A stretch of DNA of 64,000 bases from positions 133,861,975 through 133,925,974 of the forward strand of contig CAMZMU010000041.1 in the NCBI GenBank assembly GCA_947311845.1, written 5' to 3'. Below the pieces are notes generated by a model that was not told where the DNA came from, did no database searches, and saw only the letters and a program-made list of their open reading frames with translations. Source of the DNA: Poa pratensis (lineage: Eukaryota; Streptophyta; Magnoliopsida; Poales; Poaceae). Made by a program: the position numbers and the translations under genes. Each line of letters begins with the position of its first letter. Position 1 is the stretch's first letter. Shown in pieces: positions 11,300 to 22,536 of this stretch.

Positions 11300-11421
11300 A
11301 AGTAGATGGACACGTGTCGGCTCCCGACTGTCACGTGTCATGGTGTCACCGTGCACATGCAAAGTAGATGGACTCGTGTCGGCTCTCGCCTGTCACGTGC
11401 CATGGTGTCGACGTGCACAGC
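11300..11421. repeat. two-copy 62-bp tandem repeat with CACGTG cores
   Basis: AAGTAGATGGA at 11300 recurs at 11362 and the following 50 bases are alike. Each unit carries a TCACGTG core. A partial third copy of the unit start lies at about 11105-11120, left of the hAT MITE, so that insertion appears to have split the array. Confidence 0.75.
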
Positions 11422-11947
11422 GTTGGTATATGGACAGCTCTGGTCGGCGGTTCCTGTGTGAGCTCCTAGACCGGTTCCTATCGCCAGCGTTTTCCTCCAG
11501 GTCCGTCGAGCCACATCAAATCGCCGACGGCCATGGCCTCTACTGGAGACGGTATGCATGCCTCTCTCCCTTGTGGAGCATGCTTTTGTAATTTGGAGTA
11601 GTTTTCTACGATGCCATTGCCAATTTAACTCTTGATCATCATCATCTTCCGTTGATCTCTGTCGACATTTCCGTGTGCAGGTAATCGTTTCTCCCGGAAG
11701 TTCGTTGTTGCGGAGGCAAGGCACTGATGCAGCTAGGCGGATCATTGTCTCGATACCATGTGAAGCTGGTGGCCAGCGGGTACCTGACCTGCCTGGAAGC
11801 CTACGTTCCCGCGCCACCTACGTGGAAGCCTACTGTGCAGGGTTTATTGAAAGGACATGTTGCCATGGATAAAAAGGAAGAGCGCCTTTGGAGAAAGCCC
11901 CGGCTGCCATTGCCCAGGTTTCAACAGCAGAAGATAAAACGAAAGAA

Positions 11948-12150
11948 GGCTGGGTGAAGACCGGGGCTGGGATATCTGAAGGTAAACGTTGATGCTAAGG
12001 ATGGCCAAACACAGCATGGGGGGGGGGGGGGGGCAGTTCTTAGAGACCATGATGGTGGCCTGATCGTGTGTGCAGCCTGGAACTTCATACCACACAGCCA
12101 ATCTGCAACTGTTGGAGAAGCTATTCGTGCCTATTAAGGACTAGAGATAG
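11948..12150 (+). pseudogene. RNase H-like (RVT_3 type) fragment, degenerate
   Basis: One frame reads KVNVDAKDG at about 11980-12005, which contains the first catalytic Asp of plant RNase H-like domains. After a 16-G run, another frame reads GAVLRDHDGGLIVCAAWNF and then ATVGEAIRAY, which contains the second acidic position. A stop follows at once and the third catalytic Asp is absent. This domain occurs in plant LINEs and in domesticated relatives; here it is a relic. Confidence 0.65.
12018..12033. repeat. homopolymer of 16 G
   Basis: Sixteen consecutive G inside the RNase H-like relic, at the place where the reading frame breaks. Such a run could have been lengthened by replication slippage or miscounted in sequencing. 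Confidence 0.9.
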
Positions 12151-12345
12151 CACTAGCAATTTCCTGAAACAATCTGATCCTGAGTCTTTTCAAAACTAGA
12201 GCATGTACAAGTTCAAATTTGGGATGATAGCAAAGGAATTCCATTGGATAAAACCTCCAAATTGCCAAGTAATTGTGAGGAAGGTTAGCAGAATTTGGAT
12301 CCGGTGGGCGTAGGGAGTTGTGTGGTGGTGTGATTCAAGGTGCGG

Positions 12346-14500
12346 TTAGAGCATCTCCAGTCGCGGCGTCCAAATGGTCGTCCAAACGCTTTCCGGATAA
12401 GCCGTTTGGGTGCCGTCCGGACTAGTCGCTGGCTTTGAGCGCCATCGCTCCCCACTCGCGGCGCCCAAACCGGCCTCCCAGATTGGAATTTTTATCTAAA
12501 TTCAAATATTTTGGCAAGTAAAAATCGAACATACATAAATGTTTTACAATTCAAACACATAAATTAGAGTTTCACATTAGCTAAAAATAAAATTACAGCT
12601 TAAACAACTTGCTCTTCCGGGTTTGCCGGTGCCATGCCCCGTCGTGCCCACAAATGGTCCACTAGATCACTTTGGAGTACATGATGAGTATTTTCATCAC
12701 GAATCTCCATATGCATTGGGAGATAATCAGCAAAATCTGCCGCCACGTTGTGATCAACATGTGCATGACGACCCTCAAAGTCATATGGCATATGATCATG
12801 CACCGGATTATCGCGCTCACTCTCGATGATCATGTTGTGCAGGATCACACAACAATTCATCACCTCCCACATCTGTTCGTCCGACCATGTCAGAGCAGGA
12901 TACCAAACAATAGCGAACATTTGCTACAACACTCCAAATGCCCGCTTGACATCCTTCCTAGCACTCTTGTTCACCGACAAAATGACAAGCTTTGGGTATG
13001 CGAGGGTTTGGGATGCTCTTCACAAATGTTGCCCACCTTAGATAGATGCCATCAGCTAGGTAGTACCCTTTGTTGTACTGGTGGCCATTGATCTCATAGT
13101 TGACAGGTGGAGCATGACCTTCAACAAGCTTCGCGAACATAGGAGAGCGCTGCAACACATTGATGTCATTGTGTGATCCTGCCATGCCGAATAATGCGTG
13201 CCAAATCCATAATTCATGACCGGCCACAGCTTCAAGTACCACACTGCAATACCCTTTGTGGTCTCCTTTGTACAATTCTTGCCAACCAAATGGACAGTTC
13301 TTACAGCTCCAATGCATGCAGTCTATGCTTCCAAGCATTTCAGGAAAGCCTCTTGATGCATTCTTCTCCATTATCCGAGTTGTTTCTTCTTCATTCGGTC
13401 CTCTCAAATAGTGTGGGCCAAACACAGCAACCACCGCCCTGCAGAACTTGTACATCGACTTGAGCACCGTGGACTCTGACATGCGTAGATAGTCATCTAC
13501 ATCATCTGCAGGTGCTCCATATGCAAGCATTCTCAAGGCACCAGTGCATTTCCGGATAGAAGAGAAACCAATCATTCCCACGGCGTTTTTCTTCAACTTG
13601 AACCATGGATCATACACCCTCACAGCATGCACGATCCCGTTGAACAATCCACGGTTCATCCGAAAGCGTCGACGAAAATCCTTAGCGGTGGCGACCGGAT
13701 TATCAGCAAAGTAATCGGAGACTAGCATGCAATGGCTTTCCATTCGCTGCCTCGGCTTGGTCTTCTTCCTCCCAAACGATGAGCCTCCTCGTTTTGGTGC
13801 GGCATTGGTGGCCTCGTCGGCTTCAAGTTGTAGAAGACATGCTAGGATCACTAATTCTCATCTTCCTCCTCGGCGATGGCGGCTTCTTCTTCCAACAGCA
13901 TCGCGACCGTCAACTCGTCGTCGCTATCCATCTGCAATGCAAAGGGGATCGATCAATGACCCGATCACCGGCGTAGAATCAATTCTTTTGAAAACCAGGC
14001 GTACCAGTGATTCCGCCGAACACCTTGCAGTCAGGGCGGGTCGCGGGATGTCGCTGGTGCCGGAGACGTCGATAGCCGGCGCGCCTCCAGCTGAAGGTGC
14101 GACAAAGGGGAGGGAGGAGGCGCCGGGGAGAGGTAGCAAAAGGCGGCGCCGACGTCCAATGGGTGCTCGGGCGAAGATGGAGCCGGCGGCGGCAGATCGT
14201 GGCGAGGGGAAAAGCCGGTATGATTTGGTCAGACGTGAAAATGACGAGTGATATAGTTTCTGTCTCACTGGCATACGTGGCCCGCGCGTCGGAGGGGTAG
14301 GTGGCGTCGCGCGCCGTTGTGTCCGGGGCCGCCCGAGCTCTACCCAAAATGAGGGCGTGGGCTAGGCGTGCCGGACCGAAAACTGGACCGCGCCGGACAC
14401 AATTCGCGTTTAGGCGGCGCAAGTTTGGACAAAAAACTATCCGACACGACCGAAAGACGTTTGGGCGGCCGTTTGGACGCCCCGACTGGAGATGTTCTTA
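12346..14500 (-). mobile_element. PIF/Harbinger DNA transposon, 2149 bp, TSD TTA
   Basis: TTA flanks both ends (12346-12348, 14498-14500). The body at 12349-14497 opens GAGCATCTCCAGTCGCGGCG and closes with the reverse complement of GAACATCTCCAGTCGGGGCG. It encodes one decayed DDE transposase on the minus strand. No Myb-like second protein was recognised, so the element probably depended on helpers even before decay. Confidence 0.92.
12600..13931 (-). pseudogene. PIF/Harbinger (ALP1-like) transposase, frameshifted, catalytic Glu replaced
   Basis: The N-terminus MDSDDELTVAML begins at 13931 and hits a stop before the main frame (13851-12958). That frame carries [20 protein letters not shown] and the first two catalytic Asp residues in GSIDCMHW and SHNDINVL. 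Near 12962 the frame shifts; the conserved RxxxE block reads [12 protein letters not shown], so Lys stands where Glu is expected, then a TAG follows. The C-terminal part ([20 protein letters not shown]) continues to 12600. Two frameshifts, one stop and the lost Glu make it non-functional. Confidence 0.88.
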
Positions 14501-15106
14501 CAACCTGCATGTCTATAGTGGCTTTGAAAGATTGTAATCGTGACTCACACATAATTAATATACACCAACCTTTTAAAAAAAGTCTCCAATGAACAAAATT
14601 GGCATCAAATACTTGTGGCCCCCATTGAAAAAAAAAATTGACGGAAAAATCCCCCAATGAATATTGTTTTTTCAAAGTTATCGCGGAATCTTTGTCGGCC
14701 ACAGCTACCATCGAAAGACACCAATGGATGTTAACACAGTAGAAGAACACACCCATGTTCAATTTGGACCTGATCTCAGCTGAGCCATGACCGAACCCTT
14801 GGAACTGGTCTAGAGGAAGATGCGGATATATGGGATGTACTACTATGTGTGAGCGAGGCTTTTCCTCCCATCAAAATTAGACATTTTTTGTACCGATTGC
14901 ATTGTCCAAACTATTATCGTTTTCCGGGTGCTTATTCTTCTGAGCTGTAATAAGGCGGTGTGATGACCCGGCTCCGTAGACCACTCCGGTTTTATGGCTG
15001 TACGATCTTGGTTAGAAGTGATCAAGGCCATCTGTGGCGATCGATGCACTTGGTTCCTTATATTCTTAGCTGCCTTTCTGGTCCTCTAAGTGGCTCCGTC
15101 CCAATT
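14501..15106. other. intergenic DNA, nothing recognised
   Basis: AT-rich sequence with poly-A runs at 14573-14640. No motif recognised on either strand. Confidence 0.5.
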
Positions 15107-15296
15107 TTGGCCACATATATACGTAGATCGTTTGCAGCAGTGCAGAGCAAAGCTCATGTAAATCTATCGCACCAGGACTTTGCCGTGTGCCCTGCTCTAA
15201 ATTGGCCACATATATACGTAGATCGTTTGCAGCAGTGCAGAGCAAAGCTCATGTAAATCTATCGCACCAGGACTTTGCCGTGTGCCCTGCTCTTTG
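15107..15296. repeat. 95-bp tandem duplication
   Basis: Two units with period 95 (for example ATATATACGTAGATCG at 15116 and 15211). I saw no difference over the compared length. Each unit ends with a CTTTGCCGTGTGC motif that belongs to the adjacent CACTA-like cluster. Confidence 0.9.
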
Positions 15297-16745
15297 CCAT
15301 GTGCTGGATTTCGGGCACACGGCAAAGTGTCGGCACACGGCAAAGACTACGGAAAACACACGGTAAAGATAGGCACACGGCAAAGAAAATGGAGCCAAAT
15401 GGAAGAGCGAACGGCGCAGTCACGACGGCTCATGCACACGGCAAAGATCCAACTTTAATTTTTTTTAAGTGTCAAAAATGACATAGGTGGCATAGTTTGT
15501 AATAATGTGTCCATATTTGACACGTATGTGTATCTTGGTATGGCAAACAATGTTGCAGAACAGAGTTTTTTCAAATTATTTTTATAAATATTATCTTTTA
15601 TTTTTTAAGTTTCAAAAATGACATTTTTTGTGAAGCAAGTAAAAAAATATGGTGCAAAATGGCACCCATCCAATTCCCATACAAAGTAGACCATATTTGA
15701 TGGATAATCCAGAAATATTTGAAATTTTCTCTGTTTTTACCTAATTTCGCCTATTTAAGCGACATTATGGCAATTTTTTGAAAGTAATTCAAATTTGAAC
15801 TACAAGTGTGTGATAGTTTGCTCTGGAAATTTTACAAAAATCATTTTAAGGTACGCAAGTAGTGGTTATATCACAAAACCATCGATAGTTTTGAAAATTT
15901 TGACCCCTTTCGACGAATAGCCATGGTGGCCATTTTGACAATTTTTTCAAAAAAAATCAAAGAAAGTGAAAAAATGCCGCGCCATCGGGCCCGCGCCGCC
16001 GCCGCCGCGACGGACCCGTCCCCGTCCTCCCGCCGTCGGGCCCGCGCTGCCGCTGCCGCCACCAGGAAGAATAAAGACCCGACAGACCTGGCCTCCACCT
16101 CCAACCCCTCTGTCCCCCGCCACCACGACGTCTTCGACGACGACTACGCCACCCTCCCGACGCCCTAACCGTCCTGCTTCACCTCCGCCATCACGACGCT
16201 CCAGGGCCTGCTCCACCGGCTCGGCGCCGGCCTGGACGACCTCCTCCCGGGCTCCGCCGCGGCGCCGCCTCCTCCTGGACCCCCTCCGCCAAGCTCGCCA
16301 GCTTCCCCGTCGACGCCTTCGTGCCGCTCCTCGTCGGCCTGCTCTGTCGCCACGAGGACGATGCTGCCGGCGGCGGCGCCAGCCTCAACGTCATTCTGCT
16401 TGCGTCGGCGGCGAGGTGGACCCCAGGGACCACGGCCATCTTGGCGCCGCCAACCCGTCCCACGGGACGGGGATTTTTTTTATGACATCGTTCCTCTTTG
16501 CCGTGTGCTTGCACACGGTAAAAGGTAAGTGTCTTTGCCGTGTGCAAACTACGGGGCCCACTTGTCAGGAGAGCGCCGTCGCCGTCCGTCTTCGACATCT
16601 AGTGGTGGTGGAGCCCACCTGCTGTCTTTGCTGTGTGCCCGACATTCGGCACACGGCAAAAAAAACGTTGCCGTGCCAAAGTTTGCCGTGCGCGGATTGC
16701 CGTGTGCTTTCGGCTCTTCGCCGTGTGCTTTCGGCACACGGCAGC
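15178..16745. mobile_element. CACTA-like non-autonomous element (ends not defined)
   Basis: CTTTGCCGTGTGC and its reverse complement GCACACGGCAAAG recur about a dozen times, clustered at 15178-15440 and 16495-16745 in both orientations. Dense subterminal repeats in both orientations are typical of CACTA elements. I could not find a clear CACTA terminus or target duplication, so class and limits are tentative. Between the clusters lie AT-rich filler (15450-15960) and a captured gene fragment. Confidence 0.5.
15974..16440 (+). pseudogene. captured fragment resembling HECT E3 ligase UPL3/UPL4 N-terminal region
   Basis: Near 16177-16260 one frame reads LQGLLHRLGAGLDDLLPGSA; after a short Pro-rich, frame-disrupted stretch another frame at about 16300-16425 reads FPVDAFVPLLVGLL. 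From memory, plant UPL3 reads ALQGLLRKLGAGLDDLLP and later STFSVDSFVPVLVGLL in its armadillo-repeat region, in the same order. The intervening part is missing. The block is strikingly GC-rich compared with its AT-rich surroundings, as expected of captured exons. The upstream PRHRARAAAAATDPSPSS stretch may be a derived leader. Confidence 0.6.
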
Positions 16746-17306
16746 CACGCCATGCATGATAATTTGAATTCATTGGCAATGCTATTTTTGAAGGTGCTGG
16801 AGCTGTAGACGACGAAGATGGTTTGTTGTTTACGTAAGTGTGTACCGTGTGCGTTGATGACGTATCTTGAACTGACCATCCCACTCATATCCCACGGTGC
16901 ACGCCACGGGCTTACCGCTCTATACTAACTGCAACAGTAAATACATACAACAATACACTCACAGCACCCCGCAAAAAAAAAAAAACACTCACAACACATA
17001 CACACCCTGGCCACAACTATGACAACACAGGACAAGCAATGCAACAACGACCTGCAGACGGCGCGACGAAGCGCGCGTGCCCGTCTAGTCCATTTTGCTT
17101 TGTTTTTTTTTTTACTGTAACCGGTAGGAGCTCTGCCATTGCATTATAGAAAAAAGAATCGGTCCAGTTAATAAGTCCAATGATGTCCATTTTGCTTTGT
17201 GTGTGGGCGATTGCTAGCAATTTTTGGTAGCAGGATAAGGATCCACATATAAGGGCTTGTTTGGTCGCTGGGGGCAAAACACCCAGGGAGCCCTAAGTGT
17301 GCACTT
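16746..17306. other. intergenic DNA, nothing recognised
   Basis: Contains A- and T-runs near 16975 and 17102 and no recognisable gene. Confidence 0.45.
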
Positions 17307-17602
17307 GGGGAGGAGGATCCATCAACGACTCAACGTCCGGCCGTGTCTCTGTAGGCGGGAAGCTGCAGTTTTAAAGACTTCTGTATCTCGGTGAGCCGAC
17401 GTTCAGTAGCAGCCCATAGTCCCATACCAAAGTTGTTGGATGGTGCTTTCCCTCGCATAAGTGTGTAGTGGGGGAGGAGGATCCATCAGCGCCCGGCCGT
17501 GTCTCTGTAGGCGGAAAGCTGTAATTTCGGACAGCTCTCGGTGAGCCGACGTCCCGTAGCAGCCCATACCAAAGTCGCTGGATGGTGCTTTCCCTCGCCT
17601 AA
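17307..17602. repeat. imperfect direct duplication, two copies
   Basis: GGAGGAGGATCCATCA, CGGCCGTGTCTCTGTAGGCG, GTGAGCCGACGT and TGGTGCTTTCCCTCGC occur in the same order at 17307-17461 and 17470-17602. The second copy is shorter by small deletions. Confidence 0.85.
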
Positions 17603-17886
17603 GTTCTGTGTGGTTCTATGCATGATGGTCCGATACTACACATCTATATATACATATTATGGACATCAAGTACAAGGCACTGGCCACCTGAAAACACTCG
17701 AGAATAACCCCCCAGTCACTACCCAAAACGGTAAAATTCCTGACGGTCCCAAGGCTTCCGTCGGGACAGATCCAATGTTGTCCCGTCGTTCCGCCCTTTT
17801 GGAGCCCAAGTTTCCGCCTTTGTCGGTGTTTCCAACATGCTTTTCCATGAGGCTGGGTTACAACGAGAACAAAGATACTGGTATAG

Positions 17887-18578
17887 TAGCTAGACCCCTC
17901 TTTTTTTTTTTTGCGAGAAACTACTGGTATATTAAAGCACGAAAGTTACAGAAAGGACCCCAACAAAGCACAAAAATACAACCCGGTCCTTGAGCAACTC
18001 GATGTCGCCGGAACAGAGGAAGACGTGCCGAAGACGCGCCGCTGCTTCTTCTCTCCTCTTGCCTTGGATCGAGAGAAATCCCCGAGCAGGCGGGAAGTCT
18101 TCAAGGCTCGGACTCCTGGGAGTCGCCACCCGCCTCCGCCGGATCCATCCACGCACTTCATCACCAGCAGCTTCAAAGACGTCGACCAGATCCGCCGCCG
18201 CACGCAGATCTGGAAGGGGAATAAGCGCCACCGACGACCCCAAGAGGTCGTGAGCGCGGGGAAGGAGGCGCCTCGCCGCAGACCTCCACGGAGCTTCAAC
18301 GACGAAGAGGGCAGACGCCACCTGCAAATAAACCACCGACCGCACCGCCCACCTCGAGGTGCCGCCGGCAGGGAACTCCACAACTCCTACACTATGTACA
18401 TCCGTGAGATGAGGCTCCCCCACCTCCCGCCGCCGGAGCGGCCGCCGGAGGAGGGGGACCCGTCAGATCGACGGAGGTGAGGTGGATCTGGGATGGGTCG
18501 AAAAAATCGCCTCTCTACTGTGCGGGTGGAGAGGGACGGACCAAGGTGCCGTCTTCCTGTTATAGCTAGACCCCTCTT
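17887..18578 (-). mobile_element. retroposon, minus orientation, 16-bp target-site duplication
   Basis: TAGCTAGACCCCTCTT occurs at 17887-17902 and 18563-18578. The body 17903-18562 (660 bp) starts with a T run, that is, a poly(A) tail on the minus strand. This is a textbook target-primed insertion. Long GC-rich frames are open on both strands (for example 17932-18423 minus) but show no recognised domain; it is probably a 5'-truncated LINE or a retroposed transcript. Confidence 0.88.
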
Positions 18579-18688
18579 GAATGTATTGAACTCTTCATTA
18601 TATATGTGGAGTAGTCATTATCATTGTCTATCACTAGAAAGCTGGAATTTAGTAATGAAGCTGACACTATTGTTTTCTTCTCCGACAG

Positions 18689-19040
18689 ATGTCAAGCACG
18701 GTAAGTTTTTGTACATGCGTGGCGGGCATGTCAAGGGCGAAGATTACGCCGCGTTTGGTGAGACAGGCAGCCGTGAGGACCTCACCAGCAGTATGCACAC
18801 ACACTAGATTCTACCTGGTTCCATCTAGGGTCCACGACGATAAGCAGCTCGCGCACATCAAATCCTCCTACAACAATAAATACCTGACGTTCAAAGTATC
18901 AAGTTTGCCTTTAACAAAGGAGATGGAGTCGTGTGGCCCATCAATTTAGTGATGGACACAACAGACGAACAAGACGAGGATCTGTCCAAAGAATCATGCA
19001 CGTTGTTCAAGATCAGCGACGATACATGGCAGGGCCGTCC
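18689..19040 (+). pseudogene. amaranthin-type agglutinin domain relic
   Basis: A possible splice acceptor (CCGACAG) precedes the block. Three successive frames read GKFLYMRGGHVKGEDYAAFG, then LAHIKSSYNNKYLTFKV, then DLSKESCTLFKISDD. The latter two match, in order, the conserved cores of plant amaranthin-type lectin domains (family patterns of the form HIKxxYxNKYL and SxxxCTLFK). Two frameshifts and a missing neighbour exon indicate a gene fragment. The family binds carbohydrate; this copy can do nothing as it stands. Confidence 0.65.
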
Positions 19041-19397
19041 ACAATTTTGCTTCAGCCTTTGCAAATAGCGCTGATCGCGAATTGACGGTCAAACTGGCAA
19101 GTGGGGCCCACCGGCCAAGCCAACGTGGCACGGAGCAAGTATTTTTTCCTGACCTGGACAGGTCGTGTCAGGTCAAATTAAAAACAAAAAATTTGTTCAC
19201 CCCAATAAAAAATATCAAAATTTCCTAAAATAAAAACGTCAAAGCTATAGGAGGTGGAGGAAGCCGAGCAGAGTGAACCGGGCGCTCTCGCTGGCGGCAG
19301 CAGCGCCGGTGGCCGACAGGAGGCGGGGACACACCCGTGTCGCGACTCCCCCGCCGCCGTGCACCTCCGTAGGCCATCGCTCTCCTGCCTTCCACCG

Positions 19398-19470
19398 CCT
19401 GTCGGACCTCCCAGCCCTCGTACGTGCCAAGCTCACCTGCCGCGCATGGCTCGACACCGTCCGCTCCTCC
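19398..19470 (+). pseudogene. F-box motif fragment
   Basis: One frame reads LSDLPALVRAKLTCRAWLDT, then VRSS, which is the second half of a plant F-box (normally LP..LL..IL.RLPDLP.LVRAALTCRAWL). The first half is disrupted and no C-terminal domain follows. It starts at the GC-rich block 19240-19590 that precedes the gypsy LTR. Confidence 0.6.
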
Positions 19471-19797
19471 CTGCCACGGCAATGGTGGATCTCCGCCACG
19501 TGGCACGTCTGGATGCCACGGCCGAACTGGAACCCTTCCCGGGTTCAGATGCTAGTTGTTGGGTAGGTGGATGTCGGGTCCGAGCACAGGCCTGGCCTCT
19601 TCACAGTACCTCTGCGTCGTCTCCTTCGCCATGTACTGGTGGTGCCGATGCGGCGACGCCCCCAAATCAAGGTGAACGGGGTTGAGGAGCGCACCTGAGG
19701 CCCCAAAGACGAGTCGGCCTCGTGGTCGTGCTTTCCGGGACCGTCGAGCCTCTTCTTCGACATTTTCTCTTGTCGGTGGTGGTGCAAGCATGGCGGC

Positions 19798-21375
19798 TGA
19801 TACGTCTCAAATGTATCTATAATTTTTGATGTTCCATGTTGATATTGTACCAATTGTTACATGTTTTACATACACTTCATATCATTTTTATACATTTTCT
19901 GGGACTAACCTATTAACAAGATGTCACAGTGCCAATTTCTATTTTCTGCTGTTTTTGTATTTCAGAAAAGCTGTTAAGAAAATATTCTCGAAATTGGACG
20001 AAAATCAACGGAGCTCCCTATTTCACCGACACGTCCACGGAGTCCAAAGGAGAGACGGAGAAGCGTCAGGAGGCGGCCACACCTGGGCTCGGTGCGGCCA
20101 CACCTCCTGCCACGCCGAGGGGTGGTGTGGGCCCCTCGGGTGGCCTCTGACGCCGCCCTTTCGCCTATTTATTCCTCCCGTCTAGAAAAACCCTAAATAC
20201 CCGAGCATTATTCCACGAAAAGTTCCGCCGCCGCCGCCGTCGTCAACCCTAGTTCGGGAGGGTTCTGAAGCTCTTCCCGGCACTCTGCCGGAGGGGAGAT
20301 CATCACCGGAGGGCTCTACATCGCCATGCATGTCTCCAGAGTGATGCGTGAGTAGTTCATCCTTAGACTACGGGTCCATAGCAGTAGCTAGATGGTTGTC
20401 TCTCCACTTTATGCTATCATGTTTAGATCTTGTGAGCTGTCTAACATGATCAAGATCATCTTATTGTAATGCTACATGTTGTGTTTGCTGGGATCCGATG
20501 AATATTGAATATTATGATCAAGTTGATTATTAATCTATGTTAGATGTTATTTATAATCTTGCATGCTCTCCGTTACTAGTAGATGCTTTGGCCAAGTAGA
20601 TGCTTGTAACTCCAAGAGAGGGTATTTATGCTAGATAGTGGGTTCATGCCTCCAGTAATCTGGGCGAGTGACAGCAACGTCTAAGGTTGTGGATGTGTTG
20701 TTGCCACTAGGGATAACATAACAATGCTATGTCTACGGCCATATGTATTTGTTTACATTACGCACATTAATTAATGCGATTATCCGTTGTTTGCAACTTA
20801 ATACCAACGGGGGACACGGATATTAACCTAACGGTGGATTATTAGTCATAGATGCGGTTGGATAACGGTCTATGTATCTTGTCGTAATGCCCAATTAAAT
20901 ATCATGGTAGTCATCTTGTCATTTCTATGCATTGTCATGCGCTCACTATTTTATCAATTACCCAGCTGTAATTTATTTGCCCAACATGTTATTTATCTTT
21001 ATGGAGAGACACCACTAGTGAACTGTGAACCCCGATCCATTCTTTTACACTGATAAAACCACCAACTGCAAACAATTGTTCTATTTTACTTCCTGCAATT
21101 AAATACTATTTTCCACACCATACGTTTAATCCTTTGTTACAACAGGCCGGAAAGATTGACAACCTTCCTGTTTCGTTGGGGCAAAATAGTTTGATTGTGT
21201 TGTATACAGGTTCCACGTTGGTGATCGAGCAACGGCGCCACCAACAACTTTCTGAAGTGCTCCTACTCCTCCTGGATCTGACAACCTTGGTTTCTTACTG
21301 AGCGAAAACTTGCAGCTGCACTGCTTCATACCTTCCTCTTGGGGTCTCCCAACGAACGTGTGTTTCACGTCATCA
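19798..21375 (+). repeat. 5' LTR of gypsy element 1
   Basis: Opens TGATACGTCTCAAATG and closes CATCA, about 1578 bp. The 3' copy aligns to it until position 26527. Confidence 0.85.
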
Positions 21376-21428
21376 AGCTATTTTTCTGACGCCGTTGCCG
21401 GGGAGATAGAAGATTTCAGCAAGGGAGT

Positions 21429-22375
21429 CTAGACCATGGGAAAATCGAGCTAAACATGCACCCATAAGATAAATGAGGGAGACAACGGGGGAGCCACCAC
21501 GATACCTTAGGAGGAGATGATGGTCAGGGCTGCCAGTGGGAGGCAAAATAAAAATCTTGGGATGGCACAAGGACGACAAGGTCTCACGATGGGTACCCAT
21601 GGATCTGCGCCGGGAAGCTAAGCTGGAGCAAGTCGATCCCCACTTGGTTTGCAGCTCCGAGAGCACCGCAAAGAAGGCGCCGTCGTCCAGGAACAAGTCC
21701 GGCCCCGCTCCCCCATCGCACTTGGTTTGCAGTTCGGGGAGCACCGCGAAGAAGGCGCCGTCGACCAGGAACGCGGTCGGCCGCGCTCCCGGGTTCCTGC
21801 GACGCTCGCCGCCATGTGCTGCATAGCGGTGGCCGACTGATGTTTAGCCAGGGCTCTGGTCGGCCAGATTCTTGCCGGGGAATGATAGACAGAGAGAAAG
21901 CAGTGGCTACGGGTGAGGGCGGCGGGGTCAAGGCTGGGGCCTGGGAGCGATGGGGATTGGTGTGGGGGATTTGGCAGGGAGAAAGAGAGGAGAGGTGGTC
22001 GACGAGGCAATGCGAGTGCGGTTGAGAGGGAGAGGCGGCAACATGGACCGGAGACGGGCACGAGAGAAAGCAATACTCGGCGGCGGCGGCGTGTGAGGGA
22101 GGGGGCGCCATTGGGGATTTAGATCTAGGGCTTTTTGGTGCGCGGCGGCTGCTGGCCTTTTAGCACCACGCCAGAAATATTTTGCTCCCGCCCACACGAT
22201 GCAAAACACGCGCCAGAAATTTCGCTACCCCGCCAGCCGAGATGTGCTGGGACCTACAGGTGCCGGCAGTTTTTGATCTTTGCCGGCAGGCTACTTTTCC
22301 TGGTAGGCATATTGCCCTCTAAAGTCGATTTTTGCCGGCAGCTATCTGCCCTTAGGTTTGGTCCATGGTGTAGTG
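21429..22375. mobile_element. decayed CACTA-like insertion inside gypsy element 1
   Basis: The right end reads CCATGGTGTAGTG, the reverse complement of CACTACACCATGG, and the left end reads CTAGACCATGG. Inside are a 78-bp tandem duplication and a GC-rich stretch with GCCGGCA motifs. The element interrupts the retrotransposon leader. No target duplication was confirmed. Confidence 0.5.
21641..21796. repeat. 78-bp tandem duplication
   Basis: CACTTGGTTTGCAG starts at 21641 and 21719; the following GCACCGCAAAGAAGGCGCCG block also repeats with small changes. Confidence 0.8.
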
Positions 22376-22536
22376 TCTCACGCCTCCAATCTCTTTACTT
22401 TGTTTTTTTGTCTTGCTTAGTTTACTTTTATTTTATCTTGTTTGCTTTAAATTGTCAAAAAACACAAAAAAAATTAGTTACTTGCATCTAGTTTATTTTC
22501 GAATTGTTATTTTCTCTCCTGTTTTAATTTGCTAAA

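Noticed and set aside
13727..14251. 174-codon plus-strand frame inside the Harbinger element
   Set aside because: It overlaps the transposase in antisense and extends into terminal GC-rich DNA; it is not the Myb-like second protein of such elements.
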